Of a DNA stretch of 64,000 nucleotides, positions 36,308-44,919 are shown piece by piece (the first letter of the stretch is position 1; each line of letters opens with the position of its first letter). The translations under genes were made by a program, and so were the position numbers. Source of the DNA: Streptomyces sp. NRRL F-6676 (lineage in GTDB: Bacteria; Actinomycetota; Actinomycetes; Streptomycetales; Streptomycetaceae); the NCBI RefSeq assembly GCF_000725625.1, contig NZ_JOHS01000022.1, positions 24,782 through 88,781 on the forward strand, read 5' to 3'. The notes beneath the pieces are model-generated. The model made no database searches and was not told the origin of the DNA. It saw only the letters and a list, made by a program, of their open reading frames with translations.

Positions 36308-36654
36308 GCACGTCGGCGGGGTCTGGTACGTCAGCCTGGGAGCCGGAGGCGGGGGGCGCGGCCGGAGCCGCCGGACACGCGCCGGTGGCGGAGGTGTCCG
36401 TGCGGACGGCGTTCGCGGGGATGCGGAGAGTGGCCGACGTGGTGTTCCGGGCCGGGTGCCCGGACTGCCGGTCCCGGTTCGAGTTGGGGGCGGGGGCGTT
36501 GCGGCTGGCGATCGGGGCGAGTGACCGGACGACGTTCTACTCCTTCACGTGTCCGGAGTGCGGGGCGGCGGTGCGGAAGCCGGCGGGGGAGCGGATCGTG
36601 GAGCTGCTGACGGGGGGTGGGGTGCGGACGTTGCGGCTGCACTCCACGCTTTAG
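36304..36654 (+). CDS. Small zinc-ribbon-like protein, function unknown
   Basis: 116 residues if begun at TTG 36304, which overlaps the pafC stop (TTGA). Internal ATG 36421 (MRRVADVVFRAG) would give 78 residues. Two Cys pairs, GCPDC (52-55) and TCPEC (83-86), are spaced like a treble-clef or zinc-ribbon finger. The C-terminal segment RIVELLTGGGVRTLRLHST resembles a short beta-strand pair. Translational coupling to pafC suggests a shared function, perhaps as an accessory DNA- or RNA-binding protein. I do not recognise a named family. Confidence 0.75.
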   Translation: MSTSAGSGTSAWEPEAGGAAGAAGHAPVAEVSVRTAFAGMRRVADVVFRAGCPDCRSRFELGAGALRLAIGASDRTTFYSFTCPECGAAVRKPAGERIVELLTGGGVRTLRLHSTL

Positions 36655-36664
36655 GGTTCTCGGC

Positions 36665-36850
36665 ATGTTCTGGGCGATGGTTGCGGTGGCTCTGGGGTTC
36701 GCGGGACTTGTGGTGCTCGGGGTGTTCGCCGTGCGGGTGTTCGTGGAGGCGGGGCGGCTGGGGCGGGAGGTGGCGGTCGCGGCGCAGCGGATCGGGCGGG
36801 CGGCGGACGACCTCGAGAGGGCGGCCGGGCGGGTGGCCGAGCGGCTGTAA
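36665..36850 (+). CDS. Small single-span membrane protein
   Basis: 61 residues from ATG 36665 (MFWAMVAVALGFAGLVVLG), 10 bp after the zinc-ribbon gene. One hydrophobic helix (about 1-23) is followed by an amphipathic, Arg- and Glu-containing helix (AAQRIGRAADDLERAAGRVA). The layout is like TatB/TatA or other small scaffold proteins, and tatA lies 365 bp downstream. However, it lacks the TatA/B F-G motif after the membrane helix, so I do not call it TatB. Function unknown. Confidence 0.65.
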   Translation: MFWAMVAVALGFAGLVVLGVFAVRVFVEAGRLGREVAVAAQRIGRAADDLERAAGRVAERL

Positions 36851-37215
36851 CGGGGGGCTCGCCCGGGCCGGGCGCGGGTGGGTGGAGACTTCTCGCGCAG
36901 TGCCCCGCGCTCCTCTGGGGCGCGGCGGAGCCGTGCGGACGACACGGGCTCGCGCCTCTTACGGGGCGCCCCACGCTGTGAGTTCGGCAAGAGAATGCTG
37001 AGCGTTGGGCTTGGCCTGTCGTGTCTGTGGCATCGGCAGGTACTCTGGCCTGCGGCCCGAGAAACGAGGCGCGGGCCGAATCGGGAGTACGCACAGGGAT
37101 TGCCTCGCGTTCACCCCTGGGCGTTACGATCGCTGCGGACGACGGTCGGACACCTGTCCGAACAGCCGGACGTCAGCACCGCACCCAGCCCGCCTCGGTG
37201 AGAAGGTAAAGAATT
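36851..37215 (+). other. Intergenic region and tatA promoter
   Basis: 365 bp. TTGCCT (37100-37105), a 19-bp spacer and TACGAT (37125-37130) form a plausible tatA promoter, giving a leader of about 80 nt. Within the leader is a perfect dyad TCGGAC-ACCT-GTCCGA (37146-37161). A second possible -10, TACTCT, is at 37041-37046. No small gene was recognised. Confidence 0.5.
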
Positions 37216-37503
37216 ATGTTCGGAAGGCTCGGCGCTCCCGAGATCATTCTCATCCTCGTCGTCATCATCCTGCTGTTCGGCGCGAAGAAGCTTCCGGACA
37301 TGGCGCGCTCCCTCGGCAAGTCCGCGCGCATCCTCAAGAGCGAGGCCAAGGCGATGAAGGACGACGGCAAGTCGTCGACCGCCGCCCCGGCCGGCCCGCC
37401 CAACCCCGAGGACGCCGCAGCGCAGCGCACCATCCAGGCCGCCCCCGGTGACGTGACCAGCTCCCGCCCGGTCACCGAGCCGTCGGACACGACCAAGCGC
37501 TGA
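37216..37503 (+). CDS. tatA: Sec-independent protein translocase subunit TatA
   Basis: 95 residues from ATG 37216 behind GAGAAGG. It starts [20 protein letters not shown]: one membrane helix, then the hinge [19 protein letters not shown] and a charged amphipathic helix, then a disordered tail. It polymerises around TatBC to move folded twin-arginine proteins across the membrane. tatC follows 48 bp downstream in the same transcript. tatB is not in this window and lies elsewhere in Streptomyces. Confidence 0.96.
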   Translation: MFGRLGAPEIILILVVIILLFGAKKLPDMARSLGKSARILKSEAKAMKDDGKSSTAAPAGPPNPEDAAAQRTIQAAPGDVTSSRPVTEPSDTTKR

Positions 37504-37551
37504 CGCACGGCCGGGACGCCCCCGGCCTGCCGCACGAGATGAGGACGTGGG

Positions 37552-38502
37552 TTGCCCAAGCCTGCCCGCAAGAAGGAGAAGGATCCCGAGGGGCGGATGC
37601 CCCTCGCGGATCACCTGCGCGAGCTCCGCAACCGGCTCGCGAAGGCATTGCTGGCCATCGTCATCGTGACGGTCGTCGCCGCCTTCTTCTACAACGACAT
37701 CATCAACTTCCTGACCGATCCGGTCCTCGACTCGGTCGGCTGCAAGCAGAGCTTCGAGGAACTGGCGAGATCCAGCGACTCCAGCCCGTGCGCGCGCATC
37801 ACGATCAACGGGCTCCTCGCCCCGTTCACCCTCGCGCTCCAGGTCTCCCTGACCGCCGGAATCGTCTTCGCCTCGCCGGTCTGGCTCTACCAGCTGTGGG
37901 CCTTCGTCGCGCCGGGACTGCACCGGCACGAGCGGAAGTACGCCTACGCCTTCGTCTTCACCGGTGCCCCGCTCTTCCTCGCCGGTGGGTACTTCGCGTA
38001 CCGGGTGCTGCCCACCACGGCGGAAGTGCTGCTCGAGTTCACGCCGAACAAGGACGTCAACAACTTCCTGCCGCTGGACGACCTGCTCCAGCTGGTCACG
38101 CGCATGGTGGTCGTCTTCGGCCTCTCCTTCGAGCTGCCGCTGCTGCTGGCCATGCTCAACCTCACCGGAGTGATCACCGGCAAGCGGATGCTCGGCTGGT
38201 GGCGGGCCATGATCATGGGGATCACGGTCTTCGCGGCCGTCGCCACTCCCAGCACCGACCCGCTGAGCATGCTCGCCCTCGCCGGACCGATCTGGGTCCT
38301 GTACTTCGCCGCGGTGGCCTTCTCGCTGCTCAACGACCGGCGCAAGCGCCGCCGCGAGCTGTCCGGCCCCGCCGACGACGAGGCCTCCGAGCTGGACCTG
38401 ACGCCCGAGTCCATCGACGAGGTGGAGCCCGTCACGGCCGGCCGCGTGCTGCCCGAGCAGACGAGCACGGAACGGGTGAACGGCTACGACGACGTGACGT
38501 GA
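37552..38502 (+). CDS. tatC: Sec-independent protein translocase subunit TatC
   Basis: 316 residues from TTG 37552 behind GAGGACGTGGG. Six membrane spans. The N-terminal cytoplasmic signature MPLADHLRELRNRL contains the Glu that recognises the twin-arginine signal, and the first periplasmic loop region leads into FASPVWLYQLWAFVAPGL. The C-terminal tail of about 60 residues is acidic and variable. It forms the receptor with TatB. Two cysteines in the first extracytoplasmic loop (about residues 63 and 79) could form a disulfide. A perfect hairpin follows. Confidence 0.96.
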   Translation: MPKPARKKEKDPEGRMPLADHLRELRNRLAKALLAIVIVTVVAAFFYNDIINFLTDPVLDSVGCKQSFEELARSSDSSPCARITINGLLAPFTLALQVSLTAGIVFASPVWLYQLWAFVAPGLHRHERKYAYAFVFTGAPLFLAGGYFAYRVLPTTAEVLLEFTPNKDVNNFLPLDDLLQLVTRMVVVFGLSFELPLLLAMLNLTGVITGKRMLGWWRAMIMGITVFAAVATPSTDPLSMLALAGPIWVLYFAAVAFSLLNDRRKRRRELSGPADDEASELDLTPESIDEVEPVTAGRVLPEQTSTERVNGYDDVT

Positions 38503-38534
38503 GCACCGGGTGACCGATGCCGGCGAACCGGAGT

Positions 38535-38562
38535 GGGCCCCACCGGGACAACGGTGGGGCCC
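38535..38562 (+). terminator. Terminator after tatC
   Basis: GGGCCCCACC (38535-38544) pairs perfectly with 38553-38562 across an 8-base loop, 33 bp past the tatC stop. Confidence 0.75.
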
Positions 38563-38655
38563 CTCGTCGTCCGCTCGCCGTTCACGCAGGTCGGAGCGGG
38601 TATCCCGATAAAGATCGTCCCGTTGTCGGTGGGGCCCGGTACGCTCGAAAGTACG

Positions 38656-41463
38656 ATGACAGAGGATCTCTCTCCGGCCGAGCGGTACGCGGCAGCCCGT
38701 AAGCGTGCTGCCGAGCAGGCCACCGCACTCGCGTCCTTCCGCGAGATGTACGACTTCGGTCTCGACCCCTTCCAGATCGAGGCCTGCCGGGCGCTCGAGT
38801 CGGGCAAGGGCGTGCTCGTGGCCGCGCCCACCGGTTCGGGCAAGACGATCGTCGGCGAGTTCGCCGTCCACCTCGCCCTGGAGCAGGGCCGCAAGTGCTT
38901 CTACACGACGCCCATCAAGGCGCTGTCGAACCAGAAGTACGCCGACCTGTGCCGCCGTTACGGCAGCGGCAAGGTCGGCCTGCTCACCGGCGACAACAGC
39001 GTCAACTCCGACGCCCCGGTGGTCGTGATGACCACCGAGGTGCTGCGGAACATGCTGTACGCGGGCTCCCAGACGCTGACGGGGCTCGGTTACGTGGTCA
39101 TGGACGAGGTGCACTACCTCTCCGACCGCTTCCGCGGCGCCGTCTGGGAAGAGGTGATCATTCACCTGCCCGAGTCGGTGACACTGGTCTCGCTGTCGGC
39201 GACGGTCTCCAACGCCGAGGAGTTCGGCGACTGGCTGGACACCGTGCGCGGCGACACCGAGGTCATCGTCTCCGAGCACCGGCCCGTGCCGCTCTTCCAG
39301 CACGTGCTCGCCGGACGCCGGATGTACGACCTCTTCGAGGAGGGCGAGGGCCACAAGAAGGCCGTCAACCCGGACCTGACGAGGCTCGCCCGCACGGAGG
39401 CCGCCCGCCCGCTCTACCGCGACCGCAGACGCGGCCGCGCGATGCGCGAGGCCGACCGTGAGCGGGACCGCCGCAGCCGCTCCCGGGTGTGGACCCCGGG
39501 CCGCCCCGAGGTGATCGAACGGCTGGACGCCGAGGGCCTGCTGCCCGCCATCACCTTCATCTTCAGCCGGGCCGGCTGCGAGTCCGCCGTCCAGCAGTGC
39601 CTGTACGCCGGGCTCCGGCTCAACGACGACGACGCGCGCGAGGAGGTGCGCGCCCTGGTGGAGGAGCGCACCGCCTCCATCCCGCGCGAGGATCTGCACG
39701 TCCTCGGCTACTACGAGTGGCTGGAGGGCCTGGAGCGCGGCATCGCCGCCCACCACGCGGGCATGCTGCCGACCTTCAAGGAGGTCGTCGAGGAACTCTT
39801 CGTCCGGGGACTGGTCAAGGCCGTGTTCGCCACGGAGACCCTCGCGCTCGGCATCAACATGCCCGCCCGCTCGGTGGTCCTGGAGAAGCTCGTCAAGTGG
39901 AACGGCGAGCAGCACGCCGACATCACCCCCGGCGAGTACACCCAGCTCACCGGCCGGGCCGGCCGCCGCGGCATCGACGTCGAGGGCCACGCGGTCGTGC
40001 TCTGGCAGCGCGGCATGAGCCCCGACCACCTCGCCGGCCTCGCCGGGACCCGGACGTATCCGCTGCGCTCCAGCTTCCGGCCGTCGTACAACATGGCGGT
40101 CAACCTGGTCGAACAGTTCGGCCGGCACCGCTCGCGGGAGCTGCTCGAAACCTCGTTCGCGCAGTTCCAGGCGGACAAGTCGGTCGTCGGCATCTCCCGC
40201 CAGGTGCAGCGCAACGAGGAGGGGCTCGACGGCTACAAGGAGTCGATGACCTGCCACCTCGGCGACTTCGAGGAGTACGCGCGGCTGCGCCGCGAACTCA
40301 AGGACCGCGAGACGGAGCTGGCCCGGCAGGGCGCGGCCCAGCGGCGCGCCGAGGCCGCCGTCGCCCTGGAGAAGCTCCGCCCCGGTGACGTGATCCATGT
40401 GCCCACCGGCAAGTACGCGGGCCTCGCCCTCGTGCTCGACCCGGGGCTGCCGGCCGGGCGCGCGGGCGGCCACCGGGGCATGGAGTACCACGACGGCCCC
40501 CGCCCGCTGGTCCTCACCGCCGAACGCCAGGTCAAGCGGCTCGCCTCGATCGACTTCCCGGTCCCGGTGGAGCCGCTGGAGCGGATGCGCATCCCCAAGT
40601 CGTTCAACGCGCGCTCCCCGCAGTCCCGCCGCGACCTCGCCTCCGCGCTGCGCACCAAGGCCGGGCACATCCCCGCCGAGCGGCACCGCAAGCAGCGCTC
40701 CCAGGCGGCCGACGACCGGGAGATCGCCCGGCTGCGCACCGCCCTGCGCGCCCACCCCTGCCACGGCTGCAACGACCGCGAGGACCACGCCCGCTGGGCC
40801 GAGCGCTACCACCGGCTGCTGCGCGACACCTCGCAGCTGGAGCGCCGTATCGAGGGCCGCACCAACACCATCGCGCGCACCTTCGACCGGATCGTGGCGC
40901 TGCTGACCGAGCTGGACTACCTGCGCGGCAACGAGGTCACCGAGCACGGCCGGCGGCTCGCCCGGCTCTACGGCGAGCTGGACCTGCTCGCCAGCGAGTG
41001 CCTGCGCGCCGGCGTCTGGGAGGGCCTCGGCCCCGCCGAACTCGCCGCCTGCGTCTCGGCGCTGGTCTACGAGTCCCGGGCCGGGGACGACGCCATGGCG
41101 CCGAAGCTGCCGTCGGGCAGGGCCAAGGCGGCGCTCGGCGAGATGGTGCGCATCTGGGGCCGGCTCGACGCGCTGGAGGAGGAGTTCCGGATCAGCCAGA
41201 CCGAGGGCGTCGGCCAGCGCGAGCCCGACCTCGGCTTCGCCTGGGCCGCCCACATGTGGGCCTCCGGCAAGGGGCTCGACGAGGTGCTGCGCGAGGTCGA
41301 GATGCCGGCCGGCGACTTCGTCCGCTGGTGCAAGCAGGTCATCGACGTCCTGGGCCAGATCCAGGCCGCCGCCGTCCCCGAGGGCTCCACTGTCCCGAAG
41401 AACGCCCGCAAGGCGGTCGAGCAGCTGCTGCGGGGCGTGGTGGCGTACTCGTCGGTGGGCTGA
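38656..41463 (+). CDS. helY: Ski2-like superfamily 2 helicase HelY
   Basis: 935 residues from ATG 38656 (MTEDLSPAERYAAARKRAAE). TACGCT at 38640-38645 gives an almost leaderless mRNA. The DExH helicase core contains Walker A VAAPTGSGKTIVGEFA, motif Ia TTPIKALSNQKY, motif II VMDEVHYL, motif III LSATVSNAEEF, and the C-terminal motifs HHAGMLPTFKE and QLTGRAGRRGID. An rRNA-processing-type arch and DSHCT-like C-terminal region follows, with a CHGCNDRE motif near residue 710. RNA unwinding is likely, by analogy with Mtr4/Ski2. Its cellular role in actinobacteria is poorly defined. Confidence 0.93.
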   Translation: MTEDLSPAERYAAARKRAAEQATALASFREMYDFGLDPFQIEACRALESGKGVLVAAPTGSGKTIVGEFAVHLALEQGRKCFYTTPIKALSNQKYADLCRRYGSGKVGLLTGDNSVNSDAPVVVMTTEVLRNMLYAGSQTLTGLGYVVMDEVHYLSDRFRGAVWEEVIIHLPESVTLVSLSATVSNAEEFGDWLDTVRGDTEVIVSEHRPVPLFQHVLAGRRMYDLFEEGEGHKKAVNPDLTRLARTEAARPLYRDRRRGRAMREADRERDRRSRSRVWTPGRPEVIERLDAEGLLPAITFIFSRAGCESAVQQCLYAGLRLNDDDAREEVRALVEERTASIPREDLHVLGYYEWLEGLERGIAAHHAGMLPTFKEVVEELFVRGLVKAVFATETLALGINMPARSVVLEKLVKWNGEQHADITPGEYTQLTGRAGRRGIDVEGHAVVLWQRGMSPDHLAGLAGTRTYPLRSSFRPSYNMAVNLVEQFGRHRSRELLETSFAQFQADKSVVGISRQVQRNEEGLDGYKESMTCHLGDFEEYARLRRELKDRETELARQGAAQRRAEAAVALEKLRPGDVIHVPTGKYAGLALVLDPGLPAGRAGGHRGMEYHDGPRPLVLTAERQVKRLASIDFPVPVEPLERMRIPKSFNARSPQSRRDLASALRTKAGHIPAERHRKQRSQAADDREIARLRTALRAHPCHGCNDREDHARWAERYHRLLRDTSQLERRIEGRTNTIARTFDRIVALLTELDYLRGNEVTEHGRRLARLYGELDLLASECLRAGVWEGLGPAELAACVSALVYESRAGDDAMAPKLPSGRAKAALGEMVRIWGRLDALEEEFRISQTEGVGQREPDLGFAWAAHMWASGKGLDEVLREVEMPAGDFVRWCKQVIDVLGQIQAAAVPEGSTVPKNARKAVEQLLRGVVAYSSVG

Positions 41464-41480
41464 CCGCACGGAGACTCCCC

Positions 41481-41524
41481 ACCGCCGCGCACCCTGGTGA
41501 ACCACCGGGTGCGCGGCGGTTTTT
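41481..41524 (+). terminator. Intrinsic terminator after helY
   Basis: A perfect 14-bp stem (41481-41494 with 41507-41520, arms begin ACCGCCGCGC) followed immediately by TTTTT. The most classical terminator in the window. Confidence 0.92.
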
Positions 41525-41838
41525 CCTGTCCCCGCCCGTGCATTCGTATGCCCGTTCGCCGCTACCCACGGCGTTCGAACGATCGCGCAGCGTGTAAATC
41601 AGCCGAGCGTACTCCTGTGAAAGGGGTGATTTCAGGTGGTCGCTGAATATGACACAGCGATGATCCGGTCGGACTAAGCTCGCCCGCGGCGCACCGAGTT
41701 GAGGTATTCGTGCGCTTGTTCCCAACATGCTCAAAACATGCCGTTGGTCCGGAGAGTTACCCACGTACGCCGGCCTCACACCCGTACGTCGGCACCCCAC
41801 CCCCCCGACACCCGTCGATCTCGTCTCAGAGGGCTTAC
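41525..41838 (+). promoter_or_regulatory. Upstream region of the conservon operon
   Basis: About 310 bp, AT-rich for this genome between 41580 and 41740. It holds a dyad TGAAA-GGGGTGA-TTTCA (41618-41634) and a TAAGCT hexamer about 40 bp later (near 41675) that may be a -10, but no well-spaced -35. The transcript would carry a leader of about 150 nt to cvnA. No small gene was recognised. Confidence 0.45.
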
Positions 41839-43437
41839 ATGGTGAGTGTTCAATCGCCCCACGGTGGCCGTGAACTTCCCTACGCGCGCGTGCTGTTGCT
41901 GCCGGCCATAGTGATGGCCGCGGTGACCGGGGCCGCCGTCGCCGTGGTGACGGAGCCGGCCCGGGCCGCCGTCGGCTGGTGCGGCGGCATCGCCACGCTC
42001 CTGGTCACCGTCACCGCGGCCGAGGCCGTGCGCCGCGGCCGCGCCTACGGCGCGCTCCGCACCGAACTGGCCCGGCAGAGCGCCCGCCTGGACGAGTGCG
42101 TCGCCTCGCAGGACGCCCAGTTCCACCGCCTGGGCCACGAGATCGTGCCCGAGACGCTCGACCGCATGCGGGCCGGGTTCTCACCCGATGAGGTGATCCG
42201 CGAGGTCGTCGACACCCATCCCGAATGGCGCGAACTCCCCGACTCCCAGCGCATGCTGGTCCGCCAGGTGCTCAAGGTGATCGACCGCGAGGACACGCTG
42301 CGCGACTCCCTGCAACGCTCCTTCGTCAACATCGCCCGCCGTGTCCAGGCGATCATCCACCAACAGGCCCAAGAGGTCCGGGAGATGGAGGAGGACCACG
42401 GCCGCAACCCCGAGGTCTTCGACGACCTGCTCCGCATCGACCACGGCAACGCGCTGATCAGCCGGCTCGCCGACTCCATCGCCGTCCTCGGCGGCAGCCG
42501 CCCCGGCCGCCAGTGGCCCCTGCCGGTGCCGCTCTACAGCGTGCTGCGCGGCGGGCTCTCCCGCATCCTGGAGTACCGCCGCATCGAGCTGCACTCCGTC
42601 GCCAAGGTCAACATCCGCGGCATCTCCGTCGAGCCGATCCTGCACGCCGTCGCCGAACTCCTCGACAACGCCACCCGTTACTCGCCCCCGCACACCAAGG
42701 TGCACGTCACCGCGCACGAGGTGCAGTCCGGGATCGCCGTCGAGATCGAGGACTCCGGCACCGGCCTCAACGCCGAGGGGCGCGCGCGGATCGAGCGGAT
42801 CATCGAGGAGGCCAAGCGCGCCGAGGACCTCCAGGGCCTCGCCGACAGCCCCCAGCTCGGCCTCGCCGTCATCGGCCGGCTCTGCACGGCGTTCCACATG
42901 CAGGTCTCGCTGCGGCAGTCCGCCTACGGCGGCGTCCGCGCCGTCCTCGTCCTGCCGCACGTCATGGTCACCGACGAGCCCGCCTACGGCGTCGCCCACG
43001 GCGTCGGCGCGCAGTCCCGCTCCACCCTGGACAACGGCGGCGTCAGGGTCGGCTCGCCCCTCGACAAGAACCGCAAGCCCACCACCGGCCCCCGCATCCC
43101 CGGCGAGGACGACTTCGACGAGGACATGCCCGTCGTCACCGAGTGGACCGCCAACGGCCTGCCGCAGCGCCGCAGCCGGATCAGCATTCCGCTGGACGAA
43201 CACATCCTCAACACCTACGCGGCGGCCGAACGGGCCGAGAAGGAACGCGCCGAGAAGGAAGCGCGGGCCGCCGCCGCCCGCGCCGCCGCGGCCGCCCCGG
43301 AGAAGGAGGAGCCGCCGCCCGGCATGTGGGTCGAGGCCTTCATGGAGGGCCTCAAGGCAGACCCGGATCCGAACGCATTCACCCGGAAAGACGAACCGGC
43401 CGACGCCGAGGCCGGCAACGAGGGGGACCTCAAGTGA
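41839..43437 (+). CDS. cvnA9: Conservon sensor-like protein CvnA (RarA)
   Basis: 532 residues from ATG 41839. Two N-terminal membrane helices (about 16-35 and 44-62) are followed by a helical region and a histidine-kinase-like ATPase domain. The N-box reads HAVAELLDNATRYSPP and the G1 box IEDSGTGLNAEG. A long charged Ala/Glu-rich tail follows. No canonical phospho-acceptor H-box is obvious, as in other conservon CvnA proteins. It is the membrane component of a five-gene unit matching S. coelicolor conservon 9 (rarABCDE), in which rar genes affect aerial mycelium formation and pigmented antibiotics. Its GTGA overlap with cvnB indicates coupled translation. Confidence 0.92.
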   Translation: MVSVQSPHGGRELPYARVLLLPAIVMAAVTGAAVAVVTEPARAAVGWCGGIATLLVTVTAAEAVRRGRAYGALRTELARQSARLDECVASQDAQFHRLGHEIVPETLDRMRAGFSPDEVIREVVDTHPEWRELPDSQRMLVRQVLKVIDREDTLRDSLQRSFVNIARRVQAIIHQQAQEVREMEEDHGRNPEVFDDLLRIDHGNALISRLADSIAVLGGSRPGRQWPLPVPLYSVLRGGLSRILEYRRIELHSVAKVNIRGISVEPILHAVAELLDNATRYSPPHTKVHVTAHEVQSGIAVEIEDSGTGLNAEGRARIERIIEEAKRAEDLQGLADSPQLGLAVIGRLCTAFHMQVSLRQSAYGGVRAVLVLPHVMVTDEPAYGVAHGVGAQSRSTLDNGGVRVGSPLDKNRKPTTGPRIPGEDDFDEDMPVVTEWTANGLPQRRSRISIPLDEHILNTYAAAERAEKERAEKEARAAAARAAAAAPEKEEPPPGMWVEAFMEGLKADPDPNAFTRKDEPADAEAGNEGDLK

Positions 43438-43841
43438 TCTCACAGCGTGCCAACTTCGACTGGATGCTGAAGGACCTCGCCGACGGCGTGCCCGGCGTCC
43501 AGCAGATCGTGGTCCTCTCCGCCGACGGTCTGCGCATCGCCCGCCACGGCGGCGACCCCGACACCGCCGACCGCGTCGCCGCCGCCTGCGCCGGACTCCA
43601 GAGCCTGGCCGGCGCCGTGGCCGGGGAGATCCACGTCAGCGACGGCCGGATGCGCATGGTCATCATCGAGGTCGACGGCGGCTACTTCTACCTCATGGCG
43701 GCCGGCGCCAACGCCTATCTCGCCGTCCTCTCCGACATGCGGACCGAGCCCGGCATGATGAGCACCCGCATGCGCGACCTCGTGCTGCGCATCGGCTCCC
43801 ATCTGACCAGTCCGCCCCGGCGCGACGGGCAGACCGTATGA
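43434..43841 (+). CDS. cvnB9: Conservon roadblock/LC7 protein CvnB (RarB)
   Basis: 135 residues from GTG 43434, overlapping the cvnA stop by four bases. A Roadblock/LC7 domain runs through most of the protein (FDWMLKDLADGVPGVQQIVV to LVLRIGSHL). In conservons this dimeric fold is thought to act like a GTPase-activating or scaffold component for CvnD, similar to MglB with MglA. It overlaps cvnC by ATGA. Confidence 0.94.
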   Translation: MISQRANFDWMLKDLADGVPGVQQIVVLSADGLRIARHGGDPDTADRVAAACAGLQSLAGAVAGEIHVSDGRMRMVIIEVDGGYFYLMAAGANAYLAVLSDMRTEPGMMSTRMRDLVLRIGSHLTSPPRRDGQTV

Positions 43842-44272
43842 CTCCTCCGCAACGCCGAAGGCGCACGCCCCTGGAGCCGCCCCCCGAGCCCGCCCCGGCC
43901 GCCCCGCCCGCCGAGGCGGAGGAGACCGAGGGGGAACCGGAGGCGCCCAACCCCGAGCGGCTGTACTCCCTCACGGGCGCGGCCGCCGGGGGCGAGCGGG
44001 CCTCGATCGACCTCGTCACCCTCATCGTGGCCGCCGAGGACCCGCCCCCGACCCTCACACCGGAGCAGTCCTCCCTGCTCCGGCTGTGCACGGCCCCCCT
44101 GTCCGTGGCCGAGATCTCGGCCTATCTGAGTCTGCCGTTCAGCGTGGTGACCGTCCTGCTCACCGAGCTCATGACGGCGGACCTGGTCCAGGCACGCGCG
44201 CCGATCGTCCGGCAGATCGTGCCCGACCGATCCCTCCTCGAAGCGGTGATGCATGGACTTCAAAAGCTCTGA
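43838..44272 (+). CDS. cvnC9: Conservon DUF742 protein CvnC (RarC)
   Basis: 144 residues from ATG 43838, overlapping the cvnB stop. A Pro/Glu-rich N-terminus (about 1-40) precedes the DUF742 domain: RLYSLTGAAAGGE, then LIVAAEDPPPTLTPEQSSLL and a winged-helix-like part, LSVAEISAYLSLPFSVVTVL. Such domains may bind CvnD or DNA; the role is not established. Its last 20 bases overlap cvnD. Confidence 0.93.
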   Translation: MTPPQRRRRTPLEPPPEPAPAAPPAEAEETEGEPEAPNPERLYSLTGAAAGGERASIDLVTLIVAAEDPPPTLTPEQSSLLRLCTAPLSVAEISAYLSLPFSVVTVLLTELMTADLVQARAPIVRQIVPDRSLLEAVMHGLQKL

Positions 44273-44873
44273 CACCGTCCCCGGCCCCCGGGTCGAGGAC
44301 CACCTGCCGCACACCACCCAGGCCGCCGTGAAGATCGTGATCGTCGGTGGCTTCGGGGTCGGCAAGACCACCATGGTCGGCTCCGTCAGCGAGATCAAAC
44401 CGCTGACCACCGAGGAGACCATGACCCAGGCGGGCATCGGCGTCGACGACAACTTCGGCTCCGACAGCAAGACGGCCACCACCGTCGCCATGGACTTCGG
44501 CCGCATCGGCATCACCGAGCAACTCGTGCTGTACCTGTTCGGCACCCCCGGCCAGGAACGGTTCTGGTTCCTGTGGAACGGCCTGTTCGAGGGCGCGCTC
44601 GGCGCCGTCGTCCTCATCGACACCCGCCGCCTGGAGGTCAGCTTCGACGTGATGGGGCGGCTGGAGGAACGCGGCGTGCCCTTCGTGGTCGCCGTCAACT
44701 CCTTCCCCGACGCGCCCCGTTACCCCGTACCCGAACTCCGCGCGGCACTCGACCTGGCCGAATGGGTGCCCATCATCGAGTGCGACGTACGGCGCCGGGC
44801 CTCCAGCCGTGACGTGCTGATGACCCTCATGCACTTCCTGCACACCCTGGCCACCCGGCGGACCCCCGTCTGA
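44253..44873 (+). CDS. cvnD9: Conservon small GTPase CvnD (RarD)
   Basis: 206 residues from ATG 44253, overlapping cvnC by 20 bp. G-protein motifs: Walker A VGGFGVGKTTMVGS, switch II DFGR, and LFGTPGQERFWF in place of DxxG. The usual guanine-specificity motif N-K-x-D is replaced by NSFPD, as in other CvnD proteins, so base specificity needs care. It is believed to interact with the CvnA-B-C complex at the membrane in a signalling relay. Followed by the P450 gene 46 bp downstream. Confidence 0.93.
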   Translation: MDFKSSDTVPGPRVEDHLPHTTQAAVKIVIVGGFGVGKTTMVGSVSEIKPLTTEETMTQAGIGVDDNFGSDSKTATTVAMDFGRIGITEQLVLYLFGTPGQERFWFLWNGLFEGALGAVVLIDTRRLEVSFDVMGRLEERGVPFVVAVNSFPDAPRYPVPELRAALDLAEWVPIIECDVRRRASSRDVLMTLMHFLHTLATRRTPV

Positions 44874-44919
44874 CCGCCCGCCCCAGAATCCCCTCTTTTT
44901 CAGCTTCGGAGCGATCACC

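Noticed and set aside
38503..38655. Possible small gene between tatC and helY
   Set aside because: The gap holds a terminator and a promoter-like hexamer; the in-frame upstream extension of helY from 38533 crosses the hairpin.
37111..41505. A 1464-codon open frame on the minus strand across tatA, tatC and helY
   Set aside because: Antisense shadow of well identified genes.
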